Below the pieces are notes generated by a model, which saw only the letters and a program-made list of their open reading frames with translations, ran no database searches and was not told where the DNA came from. 64,000 nt of DNA from Serripes groenlandicus. Its lineage: Eukaryota > Mollusca > Bivalvia > Cardiida > Cardiidae. The position numbers were made by a program, and so were the translations under genes. This document shows, one piece after another, positions 45,516-55,763 of the stretch; positions within the stretch are counted from its first letter, which is position 1; every line of letters begins with the position of its first letter. Where the stretch lies: NCBI GenBank assembly GCA_031761405.1, contig JASEVX010000011.1, positions 41,046,066 to 41,110,065 on the forward strand, given 5' to 3'.

Positions 45516-45789
45516 ATATTTACCTGTCACACAATTACCCTCTAATGGCTCCCCCGATCCGCTCGACCGACCAGCCCTGTGTTCCATAGTCACAAAACTC
45601 AAAACCTGTTTTGCGAAACCTATATAGGTTTTGTCGATATACCGTTCCTTAGTCGGTTAACCAAACATGTTCTACGTGCCCTGTGTTCCATAGTTAACAC
45701 AACGTAAACAGGTTTAAGCTATGTCTATGGAACGGAACGAAACCTACAAACCTAAAACGAACTCTCTATAAAAGAAGATAAAAATCACA

Positions 45790-46067
45790 TTACGGTAGCT
45801 CAGTCGGTAGCGACGCGGGCTGTCAATCCAGGGGTTGTGAGTTCGAATCCCGGCTCGGCCAACTTTTTTTCCGATGATTGACAAAAGTCAATGCGACATG
45901 CGTCATCCACCAATGGGCTTAGTCTATGTGGAAAAGCAGCCAGTTGCTTGGGAAGATTGTTGTGTGGAGTACTGAGGTGAGAAAACCAGGAAATGCATGA
46001 GTAGGTGAACTGGCCTCCGTGATATTACTGAGAAATTGTTAAAAACGGCGTTAAACCTCAATCAATC
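45790..46067 (+). mobile_element. tRNA-derived SINE (duplicate in block B copy 2)
   Basis: Near-identical to 1894-2171, carried by the segmental duplication rather than by independent insertion. Confidence 0.85.
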
Positions 46068-46070
46068 TAC

Positions 46071-47196
46071 ATGTTCAAATTAATCGATACTGTACGTGTA
46101 ATCCCGTCAAACCGATTGGATATCGGTATTCTACGAACAGTTTCCGACAAGTCACTCGCTTACTTTAATTGCTATTTAATTATTTCTTCTTTTCTAAACC
46201 CAAATAGACTGAAATATTTTTTATTTACAGTTAAGACGTCCTATTTGACGAAGTAGTATCATGTACTGCGTAGTTAAAAAAGAATCCTCAATGCAGATAA
46301 CTTGAGTGTCCTTAGGCTAGTCATTCACTCTGACTTCTGTTAGGGCGACAAGTTCACCAACGTATGATTTGCCTGTCTTTCTCTCATCTTTACACAACCT
46401 ATCATTATTCTCAGGAAATAAATCCTTTGTTTCTATTTACCATTCGTCGGGAGAAATTGGTTATTTCACGATGTCTGAAACATCCGGAGATTCTTCCACA
46501 TTTGGCGAACGTCGACTGACATTATACTCATACGTTTATGGAAAGAACTGTCGAATTCAAAATTATAAGTTTTATTTCATTTGCAACTTATTATTGAGGA
46601 CAATGTTTAACAACAATTTAGGTTCAAACAGTATGCAGATATAATGAGTTACGAGGTTGGACTTTGCTATACATGTAGATGCATATAGTTGTTGAAAACA
46701 CGTAATTAAATTAAACAGAGGGCCTTGTTTGAAGCGCGTAAAATCTAGAGCTTTACATAAAAATCAAAGCTACATATGTGCAATGAGTCATATTTGAAAA
46801 CAGTGTATTTAAAAGACAAGTTGCCAAAACGGTCAGTTTCTTTCGACATAATACTTTCAAGACCATCTTAATTTCTCTGTAGATGTCTTCGGTTGAGACT
46901 TGTCTGAAAATAGCGTATGATATTTTGGCTTATTTCATATATGTAGCCTGTATTCAGATGACAGATATACATATACAAGTACATCCAATATAATTGGTAG
47001 ACATATGTCGGGTGAAAACTTGATTTACAGTAGGAATAAAGCTTCTAGGAGTGAGCATCGTCAATGAACCAGCATATAAGTAAAGGACATGTGTAAATGT
47101 CTTCCAAGGAAGCTTCGGAAAGTCAAAAGTAACTAGTTTTGACCCCAAATGACCCAGTTTCAAACCCGACTCCACAGACTTTAAATGGTAGTAATT
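46071..47196. other. Unassigned interior of block B, copy 2
   Basis: Mirrors 2173-3299 with scattered substitutions. Shared short frames contain replacement changes and no recognisable domain. Confidence 0.5.
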
Positions 47197-47322
47197 GCTG
47201 CACTCCTTGGCGCTCATGGTTGCGGGGTTATCATTACGACTGACTGGCTGGTTCCAGGATTAACTGGAACGGTAGTACTGGTAACTTACCAAGAAAACGC
47301 CGTGCTAAAGCTGAATAACTTG
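47197..47322 (+). mobile_element. Partial SINE body (duplicate)
   Basis: Block B copy 2 version of 3300-3425. Confidence 0.6.
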
Positions 47323-47934
47323 ATGGAGATCATTGTTCTGATCATGTTTGATGATTTCAATTGCAAATTTGACCCCAAGTGTGCTCACAGGGTTTTCTAG
47401 AATGTGTCATAGTCACGTAGCTCTAGACCCAACATGATTCAGTTTCGAACCTGACTGCGATTTGATGGCGATGAATGTTCTGATGATTTTTACAAAAGTT
47501 TGGATAAACACGCGAGACATGATGGCCCTTGATTGCTAACCTGAGTTATGCCAACAACATAGTCACTTACATAAACTCATTTTGTGGTCAGGTAAGCTAT
47601 TACTAAAATGTTAGCAAGATTTTCTTCAATGTTGCCTAGTGACCTAGTCTTTTACCTGACTAGAGCAATGTTCAAACCCATCCTAGATATCAGATAAACA
47701 CTCATTCTGGCAAAGGTTCAAATTTAACAAGAGCTGTTCGCAAGACGGCATGCTCGACTTTTTAGCCATTTGATACTATTGTCAACAGTTGTTACCGAGA
47801 TAGTAGCTTGATAGTATAGTACTATAAATCAAGTTGGATAAGTCTTGTTTAAATAGCGTCTGCAGTTTGTGAGAAAAGGCCTTGCATGCAAAACTTTAAC
47901 CAGAATTTCTAAGTAAAAAAGGGCGATAATTCGC

Positions 47935-48209
47935 TTCTCGTTCCTGTGTTTGACTATCAAGAAAGCGACTGTAAACAAAACATAAATCTACATGCAACCT
48001 TAAATCTTGAAAGGGGCGGTTAGACCTTTTTCACTGTCTTTACAAAACTACACTCAGCCTTTCATTTATTTCTTACAGATGCAATTAATTTTGATAAAGT
48101 TTATCATTACGAAAGATGAAGTTTATCAATAAGATGAAGTTTATCATAAATAATGCTTAGACAGTATGTCTAACATATTCAGTACACTCATCACAATTCA
48201 ATGCATGTT
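47935..48209. repeat. Direct repeat flanking block B copy 2, right
   Basis: The longer copy of the flank; block B ends right before it. Neither copy has TG...CA ends or a visible primer-binding site, so these are not obvious LTRs. Confidence 0.85.
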
Positions 48210-48229
48210 AAGCTTTTCCGACATACATA

Positions 48230-48310
48230 ATTGAGCCCGGCGTCCCGCGAGAAAACCAATAGTGTGGACAGCAGAGGCCATAATGTGGGTTTTCTCGCGT
48301 GACGGTTCAA
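48230..48310. mobile_element. PAL palindromic repeat, collapsed
   Basis: Only the two ends remain: GCGAGAAAACCAATAGTGTGG and ATAATGTGGGTTTTCTCGCG, inverted to each other about 40 bp apart. Confidence 0.65.
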
Positions 48311-48463
48311 ATGCTTTCTGACGTCTCTGCTGCAGTCGATTTTTGAAATAATTGTAGCAAAACGCGAAGTCGCTCAAAATGAGCAATATTTCCTTTTGCT
48401 ATAACGTTTTCAACTCTATTTTATGAGTATTTTATAGAGATGTATGAGCGAAAGGGTTAACCT
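48307..48463. mobile_element. TTAA-type foldback, partial
   Basis: TGCTTTCTGACGTCTCTGCTGC, central TCGCTCAAAATGAGCAA hairpin, TTTTATAGAGATGTATGAGC and GAAAGGGTTAA end. Confidence 0.7.
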
Positions 48464-48591
48464 TTTAACACTACAAGAACATTTATAGATATACTCTTCC
48501 TTATTGAAAAGTCATGACGAACGGGCGATCCATTTCATATATAAAAAAGTATGAGTTTAAGACAAAGTAGAAAATACGGTAGGAAAACGAA

Positions 48592-48890
48592 ATGATTGAT
48601 TGATTTGGGTTTAACGTCGTTTTCAAAAATTGATCAGTCATATGACGGCGGCCAGTTCCCCTACCCATGTGTTTCCTGGTTTTCTCACACCAGTACTCCA
48701 CACGACGACAATATTTCCAAGCAACTGGCTGCTTTCCCACATAGACCGTAAGCCCATCGGTGGAAGACGACTGACGCTTGTCGCATTGACTTTTATCAAA
48801 CGTCGGATAGAATGTTGGCATTGCTGGGGTTCGAAATTACAACCCCTTGATTAACAGCCCGCGTCGCTAACGACTGCGCTACATTGGCCG
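48592..48890 (-). mobile_element. tRNA-derived SINE (first family), minus strand
   Basis: Head at the right (GTAGCGCAGTCGTTAGCGAC on the minus strand), body with GGAAAGCAGCCAGTTGCTTGG and tail AACGACGTTAAACCC then TCAATCA. Complete but mutated. Confidence 0.85.
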
Positions 48891-49180
48891 AGGAAAATGG
48901 AAGGCTGCTCATTACTAGCATTTCCTTTATTTTCTGGACACGTTTCCGAATTCACCCGTTCATCTCTGCACAGCTGAATACAAATCCACAGGTTTAAAAT
49001 ACTATTATCAATATCACAAACGAAATTGCTCATCTTTTCGACAACACGTCTATTCTAGCATTCAACCAAATCACACGCGTGATCCGTGATCAATTTTACA
49101 ATTATAAACCCTGGTTTGGCGCCAATTGTCATCGAGCACGTATTTAATGTTTATGTTAATATTTAGGAAATGTAAAGTGA
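48891..49180. other. Unassigned spacer between SINE and block A copy 2
   Basis: Nothing recognised; 49181 is a sharp border with the duplicated block. Confidence 0.4.
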
Positions 49181-49404
49181 CCCTCAATGCTAAAGTTCAT
49201 AGCAATAAAGTCTCGTAAAAATTACCTTGATGATATCATAGTTTCTTAATGTATATTAACGTTGAATTGTTTATATTTGTATGTAATTGTATGTATTAAT
49301 ATATTACATGTATGCCTGTCTTTGCCATACAATTGTTTTGTAAATGACCAAATGCAAAACTATTGCTGATTGCCTTTAAATTTGAAACTTGAAACTTGGT
49401 AAAT
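49181..49404 (+). mobile_element. 3' end of a non-LTR retrotransposon (duplicate)
   Basis: Second copy of 1-225, carried inside block A copy 2; same GCTGATTGCC and TTGAAAC tail. Confidence 0.6.
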
Positions 49405-49580
49405 CACCAAACGGTCACATCTCCCATGTATTTATAATGAAACCATTACAGGGTGAATAAAGTGAATGCTATGTTTAAAGACTTTTCAACAATCATTTCA
49501 AATAACGAAAGGTAGAAAGCCCATAGCAGACTGTCTTCTTCATTTGAAATTAAAGAAACATCTACAGCTCATGTAAGTAT

Positions 49581-49755
49581 CTAATTGATTGATTGTTTTG
49601 TGTTTTACGCCGCTTTAAACAATTTGTCTGCTATATCACGGCGTTTCCTGGGTAAGTTACGAGTACTACTGGTTCATTTATCCTGACATCAGGGGGTCAG
49701 TTGTAATCCTAACCCCGCAACCCTGAGCGCCAAGGAGGGCAGCCATTACTTACAG
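49581..49755 (-). mobile_element. SINE 3' part (duplicate of 401-575)
   Basis: Same headless minus-strand SINE inside block A copy 2. Confidence 0.6.
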
Positions 49756-50001
49756 AATACCTTTAGGGTCATCGCCTGTGAATGTGTTCATCTGAAACGC
49801 GGTACTCGACAGTACGATGATGAGAACGCGACAGTACAATGATGATAATGCGACAGTACGATACTACGATATTACGATGGTAAAAACGAGACTACATACG
49901 ATGATGATAACGCGACAGTACGATAACGAAAACGCGATAATACGACAGTATGATGATGATACTTGGTGCGCAGTGCTGTGGGGATAGCATTTCGATTGAT
50001 A

Positions 50002-50270
50002 TATGAGCTGTTTCACGAGATAACTAACATTTTGGTTTCTGCGTATTACGTATGGAGGCAGATCAGCCTGTGCAGTTCGCGCAGGCTGAACCGGGCCGAC
50101 ACATTCTATCTCAGGGTGATAGAGGTGTACATTTATTATTCTTGAAACAGAAAAATCCACAGGAGGCGAAAAGTGTCCGTTCGGGTTAGTCTGCGCGATA
50201 AGTGCATCAAAAGATCAATGTGTACGTATGTGCAGGCTAATCCGAGGTTACACTTTTCGCAAATGTTCTT
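50002..50270. mobile_element. PAL palindromic MITE-like repeat (duplicate)
   Basis: Block A copy 2 version of the element at 820-1075, with a slightly better conserved right half (GTTCGGGTTAGTCTGCGCG). Confidence 0.7.
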
Positions 50271-50710
50271 AATTTCGCATTCTTAGGAAATTCTGCATGT
50301 ATACATTTTTGATCATAATTGTTTATGCATAAATAAAATGTAATTTCCTTGTAGATCTAGTCGATCAATAAGACTTCACTGGGAAGGATTACAAAATTAG
50401 CAAAAATATAAATAAATGAAGGAAATAAAGAAATAAAGAAATCAGCTTTCTTGGCTTATTTGCGATTTTCTACTGGTTATTAATAAACTATTTATGTTTA
50501 AGTTTAAAAAGTTAAAAACACACCCGTCTCAATAAACCATGAGTCTAAAGCAATAGGTATACATATTTACCCTCTAATGGTTCCCCCCGATCCGCTCGAC
50601 CGACCAGCTGTGAACACTACGTTAACACGTGGACGCTATGTCTATTGCCCGGAACGAAACCTATCTGTAGTATGCGTGTAATCCCGTAAAACAGGTTTAA
50701 TACGGTTTAT

Positions 50711-51202
50711 TATGGAAGCGTCCTATTGCCACAGCCTGTAATATTTTTTAGAGATTTTATTTCCTTATTAGGAGGAACTAAGTCCTAATTTGTAGATACC
50801 ATCTCCTAATTAGAAGATAATAAGTTCTAATTAGGAGATACTATCTAATTAGGAGATATTAAGTCCGAATTAGGAGATACTATGTCAGATACTAAGTCAT
50901 AATTAGGAGAAACTTAGTATCTCATAATTATGACATAGTATCTCCTAATTAGGAGATAGTATCTCCTAACTATGACTCAGTATCTCCTTATTAGGAGATA
51001 GTATCTCCTCATTAGGAGTTAGTATCTTCTATTTCTGACTTAGTATCTCCTAATTATGACTTAGTATCTCTTAATTATGACAAAGTATCTCTTAATTAGG
51101 AGATGGTATATCCTAATTAGGACTTAATATCTCCTAATTAGGAGATAATTTCTCTCAAAGACATTACAGACTGTGGCACTAGGACGCTTCCATACTTTAT
51201 AG
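50711..51202. mobile_element. TIR-bounded array of TAATTA-centred palindromes
   Basis: Left end ATGGAAGCGTCCTATTGCCA (50711) and right end TGGCACTAGGACGCTTCCAT (to 51202) are inverted repeats extending at least 31 bp. Between them about 18 units of roughly 21 bp repeat TCTCCTAATTAGGAGATAGT, each a palindrome centred on TAATTA, with variants in which AATTAGGAG is replaced by AATTATGAC. The whole region can fold as one long hairpin. No coding potential. Confidence 0.8.
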
Positions 51203-51397
51203 ACGAAACCTATATATAGGTTTCGCAAAACAGGTTTAGGGTTTGGTGACTATGGAACACACACGGCAGCTAGGGATCAAATCGAGTCGAAGTATCGGGA
51301 ACACACCGTTTTGATATTGTTTACGTTATAATTCAGCTTCAAATCAACTAAATGTATACCAGATCATACATTTCGAGGCGAAGAGACCGATTTGGGT
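51203..51397. other. Inverted relict of block B sequence
   Basis: ACCTATATATAGGTTTCGCA then AAACAGGTTTAG and GACTATGGAACACA is the reverse complement of the AAAACCTGTTTTGCGAAACC region at 45600 (and 1700), so part of block B lies here in opposite orientation. Confidence 0.55.
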
Positions 51398-51607
51398 TTA
51401 ACCCTTTCCCATGTACAACACAGCTGAAGCAAACAACTTTAAAAGCATCTGGTTAAAACGACGGTAAACTTCCATAAATGAAACATTAATCATTTAATGG
51501 AGTTAAACACCTTGTGACTGAAGAAGAAATTTCTCATTCTTCTTTTGTCACAATGTTTTTAAAATTCGTTTGTTGTAGAGGCTTCAGAACGCGGCTATAT
51601 ATTAACG
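51398..51607. mobile_element. TTAA-type foldback MITE-like element, diverged
   Basis: TTTAACCCTTTCCCATGTAC left end, GAAATTTCTCATTC centre, TCGTTTGTTGTAGAGGCTTC arm. The right terminus is degraded. Confidence 0.65.
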
Positions 51608-51714
51608 AGTCGGCATTTGATATCACGACCCTAGATTATCAACGAATTTCGTTACCGACTGAGCTTTCGCATTGCACCTCGTTTATCCTGGTGAAGAAAG
51701 CAATGGAGAAATAA

Positions 51715-51935
51715 ATTCCGTTTAAGTTTTATTAGCGCTTTTCAACAGTATCTCAGTTATCACGACGACAAATCAAGATTCCCGGGTAAACACACCGATA
51801 CTAAGCAAGGAAATGTGCTTTTTGTCGACGGGCACTCCATCGATACCGACGCGACTTGCGATCGAATCCGGGACGTCCGGTTCCAAAACCTCGACGCTAA
51901 CCACTCGGTCATTGTGGATTCCATCATCGTTTATA
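51715..51935 (-). mobile_element. tRNA-Ser-like SINE, minus strand
   Basis: Same family as 57095-57320: minus-strand head with GAGTGGTTAGCGTCGAGG, B-box-like GGATTCGATCGC and body TGCCCGTCGACAAAAAGCAC. More diverged, no clear target-site duplication. Confidence 0.7.
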
Positions 51936-52053
51936 AGACGTTGCCGATCGACCGTTAAAACTTATTTGCACAACTAGTTTTTAGTTCGCGACTTTTTTCT
52001 TATAATGATTGTATATATATAATTTAATATTTTTGTACAAAGGTCAGGAATAA

Positions 52054-53275
52054 GCCATTGTAGACAAATTTACATATCTTGGAATTGTTTTTACACCAGG
52101 GGGTTCTTTTACTAATACGTTTGATACACTGTCTGAACAGGCTATGAAAGCTATATATAAACTTAGAAAATGTTTGTCTAAATTCCCAACGTTGTCTGTA
52201 AAGCACAGACTAGATATTTTTGATAAACTTATATATCCTGTTTTAAGTTACGGCTCTGAAGTCTGGGGCCTTTTTAATAGTCCGAAATTAGAAAGAGTTC
52301 ATTTAAATTTTTGTAAGGAGTTATTAGGGGTAAGAACGCAAACTCAAAACAATTTTGTTTATGGTGAGTTAGGTAGAACCTCGTTGTTTAGTAAACGTTC
52401 TGTAAATGTTATTAGATATTGGCTTAAAATAGTAAATATGCAAACTATAAAATATGTTAGAATTGTATATGATAAAATGTGTATAGAATTAGATAGAAAC
52501 AATAATAACAACAAATCTTGTGTATATATGGTTAGAAACTTATTGCAAAGACTTGGTTTTAATGATGTATGGCTGAATCAAGGTGTTGGAAATATTGATT
52601 TATTTTTGCACTTATTTAAGCAGAGAGTCACAGATATATTTATACAAAACTGGAACGCAGATTTAACAGACTCTAGTAGAGCTAGAACATACGTGTTAAT
52701 ATCATCTTTCAAATTTCAATCTTACCTTACGGATGTTAATGTTGATAAATATAGAATTGCGTTATCTAGAATAAGAGTATATGCACACAGATTACAGGTA
52801 GAGGCAGGTAGATGGCATAAGCCAGTGGCTATTCCTTATACAGAAAGAAAATGTCATCTATGTAATGTGCTTGAAGATGAGTATCATTTTGTTCTTGAAT
52901 GTACACTATATGCTGAGATTAGAAGAACATATATAGATAAGATATATTATTTACGACCAAATGTGGTAAAATTTGTAGAATTGTTAACCACTCATAACCA
53001 AAATGTCAATAGAAAATTAGCAATGTACGTATTTAAGGCTATAGATGTAAGAAAAACATACTACAGTTATTATGGATAATTATGTGAACTCTCTCACGCT
53101 TCAAATTCTATATGTATTGTATTTGAACTGATAATTACAAAAACATATATTAGTATTTGTATTAATTGATATTATGTATGATCTTTGACTATTGTAATAT
53201 AAAGTGTTATATTGCTTGTGTACGCATGGGCATATTGCCTAATGTATTTGAAATAAACTCTAAACTCTATATCAT
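52054..53275 (+). mobile_element. 5'-truncated non-LTR retrotransposon
   Basis: Open from 52054 to 53079, then a 3' UTR with CGCATGGGCATATTGCCTAA and AATAAACTCTAAACTCTA. It sits inside an older repeat whose parts also occur at 15357-15430 (CTTATTTGCA...AGTTCGCGAC). Truncated 5' ends are normal for target-primed reverse transcription. Confidence 0.85.
52144..53079 (+). CDS. C-terminal part of a non-LTR RT ORF (truncated but open)
   Basis: 311 codons from the first ATG; the same frame runs from 52054 and includes FTYLGIVFTPGGSF, the end of the RT palm/thumb. Blocks: FDKLIYPVLSYGSEVWGLFN, LLGVRTQTQNN...GELGRTSL, FKQRVTDIFIQNWNADL, RIALSRIRVYAHRLQVEAGR, then the zinc cluster CHLCNVLEDEYHFVLEC (CX2CX7HX4C) and a tail with YVFKAIDVRKTYY. 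The catalytic YADD block is absent because of 5' truncation, so no active enzyme can be made. No internal stop or shift, so a fairly recent copy. Confidence 0.85.
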   Translation: MKAIYKLRKCLSKFPTLSVKHRLDIFDKLIYPVLSYGSEVWGLFNSPKLERVHLNFCKELLGVRTQTQNNFVYGELGRTSLFSKRSVNVIRYWLKIVNMQTIKYVRIVYDKMCIELDRNNNNNKSCVYMVRNLLQRLGFNDVWLNQGVGNIDLFLHLFKQRVTDIFIQNWNADLTDSSRARTYVLISSFKFQSYLTDVNVDKYRIALSRIRVYAHRLQVEAGRWHKPVAIPYTERKCHLCNVLEDEYHFVLECTLYAEIRRTYIDKIYYLRPNVVKFVELLTTHNQNVNRKLAMYVFKAIDVRKTYYSYYG

Positions 53276-53297
53276 GTAAAACGACATCTCCAGTCAC

Positions 53298-53362
53298 AGG
53301 CTATTCATAAAATATATGATATTTTACATATTTTATAAATAGCCTGGGTACCGAGGATGATA
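53298..53362. mobile_element. Short foldback relative
   Basis: A 65-bp hairpin with CAGGCTATTCATAAAAT on the left and its partner ATTTTATAAATAGCCTG on the right, then GGTACCGAGGATG as in the end of the element at 1368-1619. Probably an internally deleted copy. Confidence 0.6.
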
Positions 53363-53849
53363 AAACGGGTACTATATATATCATTCCCACCTGTAATTTT
53401 ACGCATTGCGAACTAACTACTGTACGCGACGTTCGTTTCGGCATATTTGGCATAGAATACCTTTCACAAATATAGTTACTTATCGACGATTTGTCACACG
53501 TGGATTAGGTTTTCAGATTCAAACCAGTGAAAGGATTAAGCTGCAGTGAGAGGTAACATACATGTATTTTTATATTAATGATGAATAAATAGATTGATTT
53601 TATTCAGGAAAAAGGAGGGCAAGTTTACTCAACATACCACATACATATAATACTTTAGTTTTAACAAAGTCAAATAGCAGATTAATGGTAAAACGGAACA
53701 AAATAAATGTTTGGAAATAATCTAGAAAATGTATACCTTGTAGTCACCAAAATTACTTAAAATGTGATGTCTGTATCTCGTGCATATGTCAAGTTTCAAT
53801 TGTGTTTCACGGCGCATTCAACAACTTGTCTTTTATGTCACGGCGTCTC
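53363..53849. other. Unassigned stretch
   Basis: Begins with ACTATATATATCATTCCCAC, the continuation of the repeat interrupted by the non-LTR copy (compare 15435-15460). The rest is unassigned. Confidence 0.45.
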
Positions 53850-54005
53850 TTGAATCAATTAAAGGTTTAATTGATGCTCAATCTAAACAATCTGTCGTAA
53901 TGCCATCGCGGCGACCCTGAAGGTTTTGGTATGACTCGATAAGAGATCGAACCTCGGGCTTCCGCTCCCGAGTCGGATTTTCTTACTACTTAACCATGCT
54001 GACGG
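53850..54005 (-). mobile_element. Degraded tRNA-headed SINE, minus strand
   Basis: Reads on the minus strand as a head ending GGTTCGATCTC after a CTCGGGAGCGGAAGCC region, followed by CCGCGATGGCATTACG. Tail not well defined. Confidence 0.5.
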
Positions 54006-54079
54006 GTTGCACGGCATGTCAACTGAATTGCGCCAATCTGCAGTCTGATCGGTTCTTTATGTGTTCGTTAACACACCCT

Positions 54080-54424
54080 ACATACATCAAAACGGTTAGG
54101 TTAAACATATTGAAAATCTCTATAAATAAGGGTTTAATAGAGTTGAAAACCTGTGTGGCAAAAGGAGAGATTGCTGATCAAATTGGATTTTACTCTCAGG
54201 TATAGGTATTATTGCCTATTGAATACACACCGGTTAACGTTATAGGTCATTAAAAACATTGAGGCAAAAAGATATTGTTCACCATTAGCTGTTTCTCCTA
54301 TTGTCACATAAGTCATATTTATTCAATAATTATACTTTCATTTACAGAGAGTTTCAATATATTTTACTATGTTTCTCAACGTCATCTGCTGTAAATTGTG
54401 TGTATGTGTGAACAGTTTAATTGT
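54080..54424. repeat. Two overlapping old TTAA-foldback copies
   Basis: GAAAATCTCTATAAATAAGG, GTGGCAAAAGGAGAGATTGC, TTGTCACATAAGTC, CATTTACAGAGAGTTTC and TCATCTGCTGTAAATTG are family phrases, but neither copy has intact ends. Confidence 0.5.
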
Positions 54425-54442
54425 CTGATATCAAATGTCAAA

Positions 54443-54738
54443 CGCCGAGCCCAGGTCGCTAAGTCGGTAGTGATGCAGGCTGTCAATCCAGGTTTTGTGA
54501 GTTCGAACCCCAGCTCCGCCAACATTGTTTCCGACGTTTGACAAAAGTCATTGTGACAAGCGTCATTCGTCTTCCACCAATGGTCTATCTGTCTATGTGG
54601 AAAAGCAGCCAATTGCTTGGAAAGAATGTTGTATAAATAACTGGTGTGAGACAGCCAAGAAACACATAAGAAGGTGAACTAGCCGCCGTTATATGAGTGA
54701 CCAAATGTTGAAAACGGCGTTAAACCTCATTCAATCAA
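54443..54738 (+). mobile_element. tRNA-derived SINE (first family)
   Basis: Head with CTAAGTCGGTAGTGATG and B box GAGTTCGAACCCC, then the shared body AAAAGCAGCCAATTGCTTGG and tail AACGGCGTTAAACCTCATTCAATC. Diverged from the copies at 1894 and 45790, so an independent insertion. Confidence 0.85.
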
Positions 54739-54936
54739 AAGTCAAACAATGTTGGTATTTTTTTGGTAGTGTTTTGGTATTGCGTTCTTTGAGTTTTAAC
54801 GCAAATTTCTTCTAGTGTTATATTCGAATACCGTGAGATACGGGTTCTTTCTTATACACGGCGCTACACACTACGTATAGAACGGCCCGAAACGTACTGA
54901 AGCAAAACGATCCTTTCCATAAAAGAAGACGCATAT

Positions 54937-55156
54937 ATGAGCCGTTCCACGAGAAAAGCAACATTATGGATTAAGCGCGTATCCAGATCAGCCTGTTTGC
55001 GCAGGCTAATCCGGGCCGACACATTCCGTCTCAGGAGGACAGAGTAATTGTTCCTTAAACAGAAAATCCACGGGAGGCGAACATTGTCCGTACGGGTTAG
55101 CCTGTCCGACATACTTAGGCAGATCTACATCTTTGGTTTCCTCGTGGGATGGCTCA
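54937..55156. mobile_element. PAL palindromic repeat, reference copy
   Basis: GAGCCGTTCCACGAGAAAAG at the left and TTCCTCGTGGGATGGCTC at the right, with CCAGATCAGCCTGTTTGCGC, GGCCGACACATTCCGTCTCA, GAAAATCCACGGGAGGCGAA and CGGGTTAGCCTGTCCGACAT between. About 220 bp, no coding capacity. Confidence 0.82.
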
Positions 55157-55763
55157 TGTGTCTAGTGACATGGGATCTAAATCACAGGGTAATATAAGAT
55201 CTAAAGCAATATATCTTACCACATAGTAAACGTGGTTATGCTGTGTTACACTGTTTTGAATACATTTGTTTATTAGCGAATGTGTAAGGCCTGCTCTATT
55301 GTTTTCAATACAAATATTTAAGACTTCCTTTTTGAAAAAAAAACTTTCAGGTATTGCGTAATCCCAAAGGAAATCCTTAATGCAGAAAACTTGAGTGTCC
55401 ATGGGATAGTCATTTACTGTTACACTTCTGTTATTCAATCGAAGGATAGATCGATTGAGTTTAATGTACTTTCAACAAGGTTTCGGTAATGCAAGTTTAC
55501 TATTAACTGTCGAATTCAAAACTATTAATTTTATTTCATTGATAACTGAATGATTGATGACAAGTTTCGTCAACAATTCAATGTCATACTGTATGCAGGT
55601 TTAAACATGCATTTCGAAATTAATATATATAGGTTCGAACACGTATATCCACTTAATATACCAACATGTTAAAGTAAATGTATGAACCGTTTTTGTATGT
55701 ACTGAAACTAGAAACGTCCGTTTGTGTATAAGTATATTTTCAATATTTGCGATTTTATATTTT
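55157..55763. other. Unassigned, with pieces resembling block B
   Basis: CTTGAGTGTCCATGGGATAGTCATT and TAACTGTCGAATTCAAAACTATTAATTTTATTT-like phrases (55390-55540) echo 2405-2680 of block B, so a third, highly diverged relative of that block may lie here. Confidence 0.5.

Larger units (their letters stand above)
45153..47934. repeat. Segmental duplication block B, copy 2 (2.78 kb)
   Basis: Matches 1258-4037 with about 1-2 percent mismatch by eye. It is bracketed by direct repeats of about 222 bp (44931-45152) and 275 bp (47935-48209), so the block sits inside a duplicated flank. Confidence 0.92.
49181..50612. repeat. Segmental duplication block A plus a shortened start of B, copy 2
   Basis: 49181-50460 matches 1-1257. 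It continues into block B sequence but lacks the foldback element plus 22 bp (equivalent to 1368-1641), the join lying at a shared TTA. After 50612 it diverges, although pieces matching 1795-1850 are still detectable. Confidence 0.88.

Noticed and set aside
44931..48209. LTR retrotransposon formed by the two flanking direct repeats
   Set aside because: The repeats lack TG...CA ends, a primer-binding site and a polypurine tract, and the interior has no gag or pol; the interior also exists elsewhere without them.
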